DNA of 64,000 nt from Cardiocondyla obscurior. Its lineage: Eukaryota; Arthropoda; Insecta; Hymenoptera; Formicidae. Below, piece by piece: positions 45,701-58,400 of the stretch (positions within the stretch are counted from its first letter, which is position 1; each line of letters begins with the position of its first letter). Under the pieces are notes generated by a model. The model was not told the DNA's origin, made no database searches, and saw only the letters and a list, made by a program, of their open reading frames with translations. The position numbers were made by a program, and so were the translations under genes. The stretch lies in contig NC_091882.1 in assembly GCF_019399895.1 (NCBI RefSeq), positions 2,914,001-2,978,000 of the forward strand. Reading direction: 5' to 3'.

Positions 45701-46584
45701 ACGCGCGGTTTATCGCCCGGCCACGCCGTATAACACGCGAAATGGGCACGCGTGTAACGAGCGTAGGTAACGACCCAATGACGTACGCGAAGACGTAAGC
45801 TGTGCCTGAGGGTTTTTTTTTTTTTTTTTTTTTTTTTTAAGAATCGTCCGGAAGTACCGTCTTCGTCGTTATTATCTTGACATACTGTTGATTAAGCTGT
45901 GGAAATTTACTCAATAAAATTAGTAACATCGATTGTTTTATGGACTAGAAGAAACCATTGGCGCGCTATTTTTTAAGAGATCCTAATTACAAAGTGTGAA
46001 AAAAAAAAAAATTATGCCTGTAACACCGATTTTTTTTTAATAGGGAAACGTTAGATTTTACTAATAATTAAAAATATATTAATTCTTTTTTTTTTTTTAA
46101 TAATTATAAAAGCTAGCGCAGTAATAAAATTAACTCTTGGATTATTTATATTAAATAGAAAGAAAAAAATAATAATAAGTAAAAATAAGCTTTTTCTGTA
46201 GTAATAAAAATAAATTACGCCGCGAGGTAAAGTGCTCCTAATTTATTTGCAGCGTAGCCTCGGCGAAGGATTTTTCCGAGCGGCGCGAGATTCCAATTAA
46301 TCCCACGCGATCGTTGATTCATTGTTTATTCTATTCTTTCAACGTGCGTACGCATCGTACGCGATGTACGGCATCGAGGTACATGCATTTATCTCGCGCG
46401 ACAATTACATGATTCGCGAGCGTCACTTCTTTTTCTTTCTTTCTTTTTTTTATCCCAATATACCGATATATTCCGTACCGCGCACGGGCGGTATAATCTT
46501 GTACGCAATTGTATGCCGAATTCAATACCGCGCGAACCGCAATTGTAACGATATTCCCCCTTGAGGAAAGAATTATTTTGACAA
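42797..46584. other. Putative intronic stretch with a CpG-rich patch, no gene seen
   Basis: CpG-rich DNA at about 43050-44290 gives overlapping frames on both strands (up to 184 codons) with Arg/Ala/Phe-rich products and no domains. A run of 26 T lies at 45813-45838. A GC-rich patch occurs at 45130-45770. Nothing here can be called a gene. Confidence 0.4.
43177..43213. repeat. Perfect 13-bp stem hairpin
   Basis: ATGCCGAGGGCGA (43177-43189) is exactly inverted at 43201-43213 around an 11-base loop. It is strong and GC-rich, but short and isolated. Confidence 0.8.
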
Positions 46585-46740
46585 ATGCGACTATCGTGCC
46601 GACCACGCGCGCCGCTCTCTCTCTTTCTCTCGCTCTTTCTCTCTCTCTGTGGTAGTGCCGGGGACGGTGGCGGCGCGATGACGATGGTGGAGGCTACGTG
46701 CGATGGCAGCGACAGACGCGGTGGAAGGGGCAAACTTCAG

Positions 46741-46768
46741 CTCAGTGAACGCCAAACGCTCGAGCCGT
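46741..46768 (+). repeat. Promoter-proximal module, copy B (partner 38318-38345)
   Basis: Starts CTCAGTGAACGCCAAACGCT and differs from copy A by three A/G transitions over 28 bases. It lies 80 bases upstream of the TATA-like box. Frames through it read LSERQTLEP here and LSKRQALEP in copy A, so a short coding remnant is an alternative explanation. Confidence 0.65.
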
Positions 46769-46847
46769 TACGACGCGGCGTGCGAGACCGAGAGTCCGAG
46801 TGACGCGACGCCGAAAACATTTCTCGTTTACGGGAACCCGGTGGGTT

Positions 46848-46853
46848 TATAAG
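46848..46853 (+). promoter_or_regulatory. TATA-like box
   Basis: GGGTTTATAAGCGGGC is a good TATA-type element in GC-rich surroundings. A start about 30 bases downstream would fall near CCCTAGTGATAC. Not confirmed by any transcript signal. Confidence 0.3.
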
Positions 46854-47720
46854 CGGGCACCCCAGCCCCCTAGTGATACATCCTTTTTTCGTACCCGCTC
46901 GCGCATTTCCGGAATACGGATAACCTCCAAAGATATTTCCTCCGAGCTTCGCTGGTCTGGGGGGCACGTGTGCATGGGTGCGTTCCGTCGGTGCGCCGCG
47001 TGTTCCGTCCGCCAGGCTTTTTCTCGGCGAGCGCTTCGAGCGTCCTCGGGGACGCGACGCGACCCGCGGCGGAGTGCGTTTCACATGTGTGCGGGTGTGT
47101 TGCATGCGTGCGGGCCATTGCGTGGCCGTACGTAGCCAAGCACGTAACCCGGCGGTGTAATTGGTGAGAAGAGTGCGTCGTACGTGATCGCGAGGAGTGC
47201 CGTCGCACATCCGTCCGCTCTTATTCTTTCTCTCTTATTTTTTTTTCTTCTTTTTTTTTTGTTTCTTCTTCCTCTCCTCGCGCGCGAATCGAAGTGAGAG
47301 AGTGTGCCTGTTTCTTCCCTCGCCAATGTGGATACGTAAATAATAAAGTGCGCTCGGCTTTTGCCGCCTTCGTGCCGACTCCCTTCTCTTTCACTACGTG
47401 CCTCTTCGTCGCTCCTATACTCAGGCCGGGCGCAAGAGGGACAACGTCGGATTACCACACCGCCGTGGGACAAAGGATACCCGCGCGCACACGAGACGTC
47501 CGCGTGCCCTGCGTGTATATGTGTGTGCGTGGCGTGCACGCGCGCGCGCTCGCAGGCGGCATCGGGGCTCAACGGTGGCGGCGCGCGGTGCCTCCGCAGG
47601 ATTATTTATCGACCAGCACCAAGGTATCGGCGAGGTTTGACTTTTGTACACCGACGACGATTCTCTCTCTTTCTCGTTGCGCCCGTTAGTATCGTTAGCA
47701 AACCGGAGGGCCCTTAACAG

Positions 47721-50700
47721 CTGGCGATAAACGGCCGGGTCGTAAAAAAATAAAAAAAATTAAAAAAAAAAAACAACCCTTTTCTGGCTACCGACGCGCC
47801 GCGCGCGTTTTCCCTCCGACCCTCACTTCCGGTAAAAACTTCTGTTCCCAAAAGTACCCGCGGTTTTAATTCGCACTTGCGCCCAAGTACGAAATTTATC
47901 GTAATCTTTTTTTCTTTTTTTTTTTTTTTTTTTTTTCTTTCTTTTTTTTCTCTTTCTTTCTTTATTTTTAAGAAGCACCCGAGTACTTGAATAACGCGCT
48001 AGACTCCGGTAAATGTAATTAGCAATTTAGTTGCTGAAATACGTAGCGTTAAAAACTAACAAGCTACATCTTTGATCAAACTTTCAGCGAGCAAGGATTA
48101 ACTCTGGCTCGCTGCGGAATATATTTTTAATGCCACTTTGCATATTTTCTTGCCGCATATATTGCCCTTCCCCCCTTTTTCCCCCCCTCGACTCGTTTGA
48201 AATATGCAACCTTTGCTCCAATTTATATAAAAATATCTAAGCCACGATCGAAATAAATACATCGCGCGACTTAACGCGGCTAATAATTGTTTACTGATTA
48301 TTATTATTATTTTAATTTTTCATCGCGGTCGGGGGGGGGGATTTATATTGCGCGTATATACCGCCGATAGATCCGACGTGAAATACCGCGCCTCGCGTCA
48401 ACTAATTTTGAGTAATACATAGAAACCAGGCGCGTGCATTTATTCGTATGAATTTTAATGAGATTACCGGCTATTTTCTCGGTAAGGTAATTAATTATGT
48501 AAATTTGATTGGATAAAATCCCAGGGAGCGCGAAATGACGGGATAATTCAAAAGCTCGTGTTACGTTACAATGTAATATTTCAATACGCAACAAATTCTG
48601 ACGCAGCCTCGCGTTTATGGAACGCAGAAAATAGCGCGTCGATAATTGGACACGTAGCGCGATTCACGTGTAGCGCCGCGGCCGTACTTTTGTTTCAGCG
48701 ATAAATTCGTAAAAATATATGAAACCCTTCCCCTCCGAATAGCGGGTTTGAAAATATGCAATTTAAATATGCAAAACGGGGGAGGGGGGAGCACGGGGAG
48801 TCTGCAAATTCCGTGTCCGCGGATGCGACTTGTGTATTTAGATACTCGATTTAATAATTCGTAACTAAATTAACTTGCCTTCGGAATAACGAAATATTAC
48901 CGTATCACCGCCGCGACGTATGACTATCGCTGTGCAATTATTGGCGTTATAAAATATTTCGCTACCATTTGCTCAATCGATCGCTTAAAACTATTCGACC
49001 GGCCCCTCCGATAATATTCTTTTCGCCGCGTTAAAACCGATTCCCGTTTTCCTCTCTCGTATTTCCAAACCGGAGAACGAAAATTTTCGACTCCGTTAAT
49101 AGATGCAGTTTACGCGATGTCGAGCCGTCAAATACAAATTGCTCTTTTCCAGCATCTCGCTGGCCGAGCTACTTACTTATTAAAGGGCATTACCGGACTT
49201 ATCGGTGCATATAATGACGCCACAACGAGGGAGGAGCTTTAAAAGGCAGACGCTTGTAACGCGTGCTACTCGTTCGACAAGCCGTCAGTGATGCGCGTTT
49301 TTTTCTCTTTTTTTTTATTCTTTCTCTCCTTTTCTTTTTCATTTTTTTTTTAATTTCGAAAGGCCATTCCGCGATTTTTTCTTTTTACACGCCTCAAGGC
49401 GAGTCTAAATGTTCTTAAATGCATCAACGAGTTCCGCATTAGGTATCTTTTTTTTTTCCTTTTTTTTTTTTAATCATCTAATGTTACGTTTTGTCACGTT
49501 TATTACGACGCCATTACATTTTCCGTTTTAAACGAATCGAAGTAATTTGTAACTCGCGTGATTTCTTTATGTTACTTATTATCCGTGTAATTTTTTTTTT
49601 TTTTTTCCCGCCGAGCTGCAATTAAACGTTTCATCGTGAATCACCGTGTCGAATGGAATAGGCGATTGCATATAATGATGTCTCTCGCGGGCGTGTTATT
49701 AGCGAGATATCTTTTCAGAAAGCTATTCAGCTTATTACTAGCGTGTATTACTTTTAAATATTTGTTCGACTGCGTGATAGAAACATTCTCAAGTAATCTT
49801 ATCGGGAAGGAATATACGTCGAGGTCGCTGGTACGTTACTAGATTGTTCAATAGATCGACCGACAGATGCAAGTTGTCGGTACAAAAAAAAATTTAAAAA
49901 AAAGTTTAAAAAATTACATGGAATCGCAGCTACGGACGGTAATCGAGCGGTGTAAGTTAACAAACGGAACTAAATCGGCGGAAGTCGAACGCGAAAATTG
50001 CCACGATTGCCTCGTTTATCTTTCTTTTTTATTATAAAAAAAAAAAAGTTCCAACGTGTTGATCGTGGGAAAGGTATCGATATCTACGCTAACCAAACTG
50101 GTGGAAGTGTATTTTAAATTGCCTTTTATCTTTTCCGCTTTTATAATATTTTTTTTTTAACGAAGCATTGTTTTATACATACGCTTACATTTCAATTATT
50201 TTATACGACATGCATTTACATTTTTCCCGACGTGCGAAAAACATCTGTAACTTCGCGGGAAGTAAAGTTAGAACGCAAGCGGAATGAATTTCGCGGATTC
50301 AGAGGAGCGTAAATAAGACATCGACGTTGACAGAATTTTCTTTTGCGGTGCAACACCGACTATTCTCTTCCCTCAATATTTTTTTTTTTCTTTTTTTTTT
50401 TACCTCGTGAAAGCGCTCGTAATATCGGTACTTGCGTTGACGCGCTTGTAAAAGCCCCCACACCCCCGTTCCTTGATGCGAAGATAAAGTAGCCGTCTGT
50501 AATATTCAGGCTGCTACCTCCTCCGAGCTTTCTCCGAGCGGAGGACAAATCGTCGTGTCTCTTCCGCGGCTTATGCGTTTTCTTATGTCGAGCCTGAAAG
50601 CGCCCGGCGAAAGACCTTCGGTAGCTTGCGAGTTTCCTCGGAGCTACTTCCCCGTTCGGTTTATGATGACGTAAAAGCTAACCGAAAACGCATTTCGTCG

Positions 50701-52367
50701 AGCCTGAGTTATTTATAGGGGGTGAAAAGAGGGAGGAGGGGGAGGGTGCATTAGAAACGTGGCGGCACTTTTGAGGGATTTAAGCACCGCGTAACCGTAA
50801 TAGAAGGCTCTCAGAATTTTTGTTACGATATTCCGCGCCTTTTCTCGTACGCGTCTCGACCTCGCCGAGCGGCGACGGCGACTCCAAACAGCGCCGGAAG
50901 AATGACAATTAACAGAAAATCGCCGAGGCGCGCAAACGCTAATTCTATTAATCTCCGACCGAGCCCCGCTTCGAATATAAAATTGCATTTATAAAGCTCA
51001 ATTAGAATTGCAAACGATCGTAAATACACGACGAATGCCGGACGGTGCGCGTTGATATAATTTCCCTCTTTTCGTTTCTCTATCGTCGCGCTTCGCGCCG
51101 ACGGGATCGGGGTAATTCACGGTGTTATAATTCCGCGCGTAAGTATATAAATTTGTTTGAGTATTCGAAACACGCCGCGAAGCTGGTTTTAGCAAGCAGG
51201 CTAATGCCTGCGAATCACAAATCGACGGTATTCCGCGAGTATCGCCCACACTCTCGGCGGATTAACTCGGAGCCGGTACGTATTTCCGCGAGCGGGCCGA
51301 GATTGCAAGTGTCACGCTAACGTGCGTGCGTGCGTGCCCGCGTGCGTGCGCGAGTGTGCGCGCACACGCCGCCGTCGTTCGCCGTCTCGATTCGAAAATA
51401 AAGCATAGTGGGCGAGAGACATGCATGCGCAAGAGCATGCACCACGGTTTGTCGTGCATCGAAATCTGCATCTGAGGCACTTTTAAAAATGGCCGGTGCA
51501 CGCACGCTCGCAACAGGCAGCGGCACACATTCATTTTCAGCGATTTTTTCTTTTTTCTTTTTCTTTTTTCAAGCGACGCCGGGCGCGCTTATTATTGCGG
51601 CACGGAAAAGGCAAGGTTTGCCCCCCCACGCGTTTGTTTAAAAATTCTTAACATACGTAAGCGTAATAGATCGCACGTGATCGTTATGCGCGCGGGATGA
51701 TTATTGTTATTAGGTATCAATTGATAACGTTGCACCGCGGGGTACTTAAAATTTCCCGACATTGTTCGACTTCAGCGCTCGGCTCACGTTACGTTTCACC
51801 GAGATAATATACTCGAGCTTGATAATAACTGGGAATTTCCACGGCGCTTTTTACGGCGGCACGAGCACTTTTGGCTGCGAGCGCCGGCGCGCATGCACGA
51901 CACGCGTATCGCGGTATCCACGTGTACAAAACTGTTTTATACGCCCGCCGAGATGGACTGTTCTGTAAACTGTGTTTTTGCATGCGCTCCGTGCGGACAT
52001 AATCAATCGAGATAACGCTCGCGGCGCGTATCACCTTTCCGATCACGATCTCGTTCCCAGCGTTGGACTTATGTTCCGAAATATAAAGATTTAATTTACC
52101 GCTCGCTTTCCATTAATCACGGCATTAAAGTTTTATTATTATGTATTTTTTATTATTATTGTGTGTGTGTTTTTTTCCTTTTTTTTTTTTTTAATTACAT
52201 AGCTATTAATTTATATGATTTGATGAATTGGTATATGTATAAAATTGAGATTAGGGAGATTTTATTGGGGGACATTAACGTCGTTTACAATAATATATTC
52301 GCGATTAAACGCGACTAATAAGATTCTCTTCCATTTCCGTTTGAAACCGGTTCTTGCACGTCGATTT

Positions 52368-52371
<4 letters not shown>
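47721..52371. other. Putative intronic stretch, no gene seen
   Basis: Many T-runs (for example 47908-47936 with interruptions, 49592-49606) and otherwise unique DNA. A possible core promoter lies at 49238-49290 (TTTAAAAGGC, then GTCAGTG). A GTGCGTGCGTGC-type tract occurs at 51322-51366. A 68-codon hydrophobic frame lies at 49636-49842 (+). None is firm enough to call a gene. Confidence 0.4.
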
Positions 52372-52398
<27 letters not shown>

Positions 52399-52410
52399 TC
52401 TCTCTTTCAG
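52372..52410 (+). other. Strong splice-acceptor-like sequence (T28 + CTCTCTTTCAG)
   Basis: Twenty-eight T followed by CTCTCTTTCAG make the strongest acceptor-like tract in the window, on the strand of the putative gene. The DNA just downstream (TTCGCAGAGGAGCCGCGCGG) is GC-rich, but no frame gives a recognisable product. The nearest donor-like site (GTAAGCATG near 52780) is weak on the exon side. It could be a real acceptor for a non-coding exon, or just a poly-T run. Confidence 0.25.
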
Positions 52411-55400
52411 TTCGCAGAGGAGCCGCGCGGATGTGGCTTATTAAACAGCGAAATTCGACTTATTGAGGAGATAACGCCGGTTAATTTCTCTATAATTTAA
52501 ACGCGGTCGACTTTGGCCGGCCGTCTCGGGTTCGACGCTCGCGCACGTATGTCCAATAGTTGTGAATGATAACGGGGTCCCGCCGACGCGATAATGCACT
52601 CGACGATTTATCGGCGCGGGCTGGAAAAGTCGACGATCGATCACGCTTTGTCGAAAGTACGGAGATCGTATCTTGGCCCGTCGGGCCGTCATTATTTCCC
52701 TCGACGTGGTTACTACGCGTTTGCGGCGAGCGAGATACCGAATTGCGCAACGTGTTTTAACTTATGCACGATGTTTATATTTGTAAGCATGATTTATTGG
52801 CCGCTCTTAATTAAGCCACCCTTCTCGCCTCTTTATTAGTCGTAATTTAAATTTTTACGCCGCACCGTAAAGCGCGACGCGCCGCGATTCGATCGGGCGC
52901 GCCGTTATCTCTCGAAATTGCTCGCTGCCGGCGAAATAAACGAACGCATTAAAAGATAATTTGCGTGCACTACGGACAAACGTAATAAGTTTGATTTTTC
53001 TCGGTAAATCTTTAATATTTTGTCGGCATAAGCGATAACGTAGTCAGAGGCGTGTTAAATTTTTTTTTTTTTTTTCGAGCCGCGGTCTCTCCGTGCTGAC
53101 GCTGGAAACAGGGAGTCTCGATGTTAATGATGTGCTTTTTAACGCGAAAATTTAATGAGGACGCGCAGCCAGCGCGCTTTGAGCCATTGAGTTCCGTCAG
53201 TAATGAGGACAAATATTTATACAGTACTTTATTATTAATTAAATCGTTAACGCGCGCGTGCTGGAAAGGTTCCCGATCGGCCGGCCGATCTATATTCGAC
53301 GGAGGAAATCGAAATCGCGGGCGTTTTATGTCGGACGCCGGTCAAAGCTACGTCCGCGTCGCCTCTACATAACATTTTGTAAGGCAAATAATAATCTCCG
53401 ATAATTATAACTGCCCTGCCCTTCTCCGACGCCTTTTTAGTGCTCGGTTTTTATTAAAAGATACCGACTTGCCGCGGCTAACATTTATAATTAGTTTTCT
53501 TTGTTGGACGCGCGTGAAATATTTCTGCATTAAAAGTGACCGTCGCATTAAGGCGAATGTTTATGTCCCCGCGTATATCAGCGGGATACATTATCTCCCA
53601 CCTGCACGCTCACGCTCGATTGTGCACGATATATTCGCGTTACACGAGACTGTTTACGTCAATCGAGCGTGATATGCGCGGATAAAGGTTAATATTCCCG
53701 AAAAGAAAAAAGTAAAAATCCGCAAATCAACGTCAGCTTTTATTCGAGCGCGGCGAAGGGGGCTCGCGGGGAAAAGACTTATCGAATTTCTCAATCGTCG
53801 CATAAAGTGTTTCGCGAACGCAGTTTATCAGCCTGGGCTTTCGGAGCTACCGCGGGGATCCGCGGGTTCAATCCTGTGAACCGTAACGTCGCCCCCGTGC
53901 GCGTTTTGTACGTTCACCGTAAAGCTTATCGCGCGCCGCACGTGATATCTGTTACGCCGATAACATCGCGAAAAGTTTCCTCGCGGCATCGTTGCGAGTT
54001 TACAAGCCCCCGGGTACTCGGAAGGGAAACACGGCGCGAGAAAAGCGTTCGACACAATGGCATCTAACGGTTGACCGGGAAGATCTTTAATTATTAAAGC
54101 TACTCCGTAACCGGTGGAAACTTTTAATTGCCGTAAACGAGCGAGTAAACTTATTAAGAAGATCGCGGAGAGCGAGGCACGCTCGCGAGGAAGAGGTCCG
54201 GAGATTCGAAACTCGTTGAAAAGACGACGCGAGGATGCTACACTTCGGGCTGTAACCTCACCGTAGGTACGCGCAGATTGTCGCGCTTGGAAATTCAGAT
54301 ATCTCGGTAAGACCGAGGTTGTATTTACATGTAGATATCCGTGTTGATTTAGACGTCATAGCGGCGCCGGGGCCTTCAAGTTTGGATCACCGAAATCAAT
54401 TATCTTATACCATTATCGTTTCGTGCATCCCTCGGATGGTAGTTACGGACAATTAGGCTAGAATAGACTCTCCATCTCCTAATGACTGGAAACCTATCTC
54501 TTTCCCTCTCTCTCTCTTTCTCTTTCTCTCGCGTCCAGAGGCCTCTCGGCCAGGTAGAGAAGAACCTCTCTTCCACGAGAGAGCATTTAGATTCCTCGTT
54601 AATATCCCCGACGCGTACCACGCTCGGCTTATCCATTATAGCACTCGTATCGAACGATTATGGAAGCCCGATCGACTCGTTCCATCAATCACTTCTCAAT
54701 CTCCTTTCATATCGGGGCCTCTATCAGCCAGCCGGCACGGTAGCCGTTTGTGTCCCTAGCGGAATTACGTACAGGCTATTAGCGTGTACTTTCGCACGTT
54801 AGCCGTTGCGAACGGTGATGATAGTGATTGTTGAATCAATAATACATTCCTCGACTTCTTCTTTTCTTTTTTTACTGCGCGAGCGACGGTAACCATTAAT
54901 TTCGCTAATGTAATATAATTAGAGGCGCGCGCGTCGGTACGCGAGGCCAAATCTCGCCCGCGTTTGGCGTTAAATACTTGGTGCTCGCGAGGTCGTAAGG
55001 AAAAGGAAAGGGTTTGCGCAAGAGGCTTACAAAATTCTAGCACCTCGCGACCCGATAGACACACGCCGTGATCGCGAATCTTTTTCCGCGGCGGAAAGAA
55101 CGTGAAATTTAGCTTTCCTGCCGGACTTTCTTTTCCCGGAATTTACGTTTCAGCGCCTCGAAAGAAATACGTACGTAAAGGTATAGAGTCTTAATGAGAC
55201 GGAACGTGGCGTCGTAGAACGATCATCGGCGAGATAATTCTGTTAATCTCGGCGTAAAGACGGCAAAAAGCTAATGGCGACGATTAGGCTTGTAAAGCCG
55301 GGGCCGCCCCACGTTACGCCCGGCAGTGATCGCGGGCACGCGGGCTCAATTTGTTTATTCGTCCGCGCTAATTGCACGGTGTCACCTAGCAATTTATAAC

Positions 55401-58400
55401 GGGTGAAATAATGCTCGCGACGGGTCGGAGGGGGGAGAGAGATTGCCGACGACTTTGTCAGCCGTCCGGCTTGTTTCCGCGTTACGGTCACAATTAGGTA
55501 AATAGCCGGGGCATTCTCGGCTACGCGAGAGAATGGGAGAAACGATAAATTACGAGCGACTCGTAAATCGTCGACGAGCCGGGGAGACTTTCAACTGTCG
55601 TATTAAGAAGTCAAGTGCTCGAAGTGGACGGCCGGGGGAGTGCGAGAGAGACAAAAAGGAGAGAGAGAAAGAAAGAGAGTGAGAGAGGAGAGAGCCGAGA
55701 GAAAGGCACAGGCCGTTGAAGCGTCTTTTCTGTGCTCGTCGCTCTCTCGCATGGATACATGAATAAAAAAAAAAGAGAGGAAAAAAAAAAGAAGTAAAAT
55801 GAACGCCATAATCATCACCCGCCCGCATCTCGCATGTTCGTTAATCAACCGGTTATCTTAAAGATCGTTTCGGGCAACTCGGGAGATTAGTTTGTTCACT
55901 TCATCACTTCGTTCCATCTCGAATGGCGAGTTCCTTTTGTTCGGAGATTCCGAAAACTGATATACGTATAATACGCAAAGGGCTGACATTTCGCGTCGAT
56001 GTTTCGTGCGGCGGAAACCTCCGATTATAAAAATATTGAAATCTGTTAACAACTGAAATAATCTATTCTCTTTTTTTTTTTTTTCCTCTAAATAGCGCTT
56101 GATTAAATTTTAATTCAAACAATTTAGTTCGTTTAGTGAAAATAAAATCGTATAAAATTAAAGATTCGCTTTACACGTTTTTGAAACAATGCGTTTTATT
56201 TATTTTAATTTAGATATATATTTTTTTAATATTAAATATTGATTGCATCACACGATGCAATCTTTACTTTTATGAAGAAGCGTAACGTTTCAAGAGGAAA
56301 CATCGATATCGATACTTGCGTATAATCCCGAATGTCATGTCACTTTAATTTCTGCGGGCAGATTATATTTTAATCTTTTCAAGCGTAAGATTACTTCTTG
56401 GAATAGCTTAACTGTACTTTGTTAAGACTTCTATGGCCACTTTCGCTTCGTAATGATCACTGTCTTGTGGAAAGTCGGAAGACGTGACGCGTTAGAGTCA
56501 TTCACGGGAATATCGCGTAAAATATGACTCGCGATATTGCTTATAGATAATAAATTTGCCTTATTAGAGATTCACTTTAATATTTTTGTTCGGGGTATAT
56601 TCGCAGCGTCATTTAAAACCCAAGTCGGTAAAAACCAGATTAATTAAATGGCATGAACGAGAGAAATTCAAGCCACGTGAATAAATCTCTATATTTTTTT
56701 TTCCTCTCTCTTTTTTTTTATTCAACGTATTATATAAAACTGCAGCCTATTTTGTACGCCGAATGTTCTCATATCGATTATAAAATTGAAATACGAGACG
56801 CGACGCGTGGATCGCGGGAGGTTCGATGTCCACTGCGAATCGATGTACGGGCGGATGAGAAAATCGATGCCGCGATTGTTTCGCGCTAAAATTAGCGAGA
56901 AGTGGACGTGCTCGTGAGCGACATAATTGCGTCCATCTGCTCGGCAACGGTGATGATGCGGCATCGCTAACGGGTGAGCCGCCGAGAAGTGCCCGGCAGC
57001 CGGATGACTATTCGTACGCGCGTGATCTTTGAGGCGCCCTGTATACGCGCGATGGATTCTATGCTTGATACGGCTCATGGACAGTAGGCGTTTCCAGCGT
57101 CATTATAAATCAGAGTTAAACACGCTAATTATATCGGTCCGCGGTCGCCATCAGCGGTAAGAGGGGGGACCGGAGGAGGGCTACGCGAGGGTTCTCAATC
57201 GGTGGCGAGTTAGCGCCGCTTTTGGCTTTTCTAATTAACGTGTCGTAACGAGCGTAAAACCGGGTTACGACCTTATAACTGTCGATAATTCCGATGATTG
57301 TTCGCGCTTGTGCGCGCCCGCCGACTAGACGCTCGCAGTTAATAGCTCGTTACTGTCGTTCCAGCGAAATTAAAGGTCGCCGGAATATGTAGGAATTAAA
57401 ATCTTATCGAGACGTATTTAATATCCGATTAGTTACACGCTTCCGATTTCCATTGCTACGATTCTCGTTCGAATTAAATTGTTTGACTAAATAATGTAAC
57501 TATCGGCGTGTAATGCTTAAAATAGAAGTTGCAGCTTGTTGTCAATTCTTGGCATTTTTAAACGAAGGCAATATCACGAAAGTCCTTTTTAAATTCTTAT
57601 CCGCCAATTTAGTTCTTTAGTGACCATAGAAAAAAAAAAAAAAAAAAAGATTAGAAACGGGAAGAAACGAGATTAAAAACCGGAACGAGTTCGGGTTTGT
57701 CTTTTCAGCTTGTCTTACAAATCCACGATAAGAAATATTTAGGTTGGAGAGAATTCGTTGCGCACGAACGCCTGTGAGAAACCTCGTTTGCTCTACGGGC
57801 GAATGAGAACCCCTTTCGAGGCTCATTCTGTGCCGAGTAAGAATGGGTCTCGTGGAAGGTGGGAGCGAGCGAAGTGCGAGAGACAGAGCGACGAGCGATC
57901 TAACGTGAGATAATGAGTTAAGAGGAGATAGCGAGTTACCGATGAAATATACGTACGTGAGCACGTGCACGCGTGTGTGAGCGAGCGTGCACGCGCGACC
58001 GAGCATCAAAACCTGGGGAATGAGAACCGCTGGCCATTATCCGGCAGCGAGGCTACTCTTCACTTAAGTCCCATTCGTCTTTCTATCGGATCGCCTCGCC
58101 CGTACACGTTCATAGATTTATCTTCCCCCCCTCCTCTTCTTCCCCCAAAAAAAAAGAATAAAGGAAAAGAAAGAGAAAAAATCCGACCTGCGTAGCCGAG
58201 AGTTTTATATCGCAGACGGCAACGTGTTTCACCGAGCAGTATGACAGTGGTATGCCAGAAAAAAGGCAGTAATTCTCGAGTTAACGAAAATGAAAAGCGG
58301 AATATTTTATTTTTTATTTTATTTTAAAGAACCGCCGCTAATTATACTTGATAAATTTAAATAAATTATTCTTTAAAATAAGTCACTTTCTGTAATAATA

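Larger units (their letters stand above)
46585..47720 (+). promoter_or_regulatory. CpG-rich island with TATA-like core (possible alternative promoter)
   Basis: It opens with a CT tract (46615-46645) and includes the module at 46741-46768 and a TATAAG at 46848-46853. It then runs through GTGTGCGGGTGTG-type repeats (47080-47115) and CpG-dense DNA to about 47700. The layout (module, TATA-like box, GC-rich UTR-like sequence) fits a + strand promoter and first exon. Possible donors such as ACCAAG|GTATCG near 47621 are moderate only. Long frames on both strands are compositional shadows. Confidence 0.33.

Noticed and set aside
46737..47572. Minus-strand frames of 157-163 codons
   Set aside because: Composition artefacts (His/Thr/Arg repeats from alternating CA/CG DNA).
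53850..53900. tRNA-like B box (GGTTCAATCC)
   Set aside because: No matching acceptor stem, D arm or anticodon arm can be folded around it.
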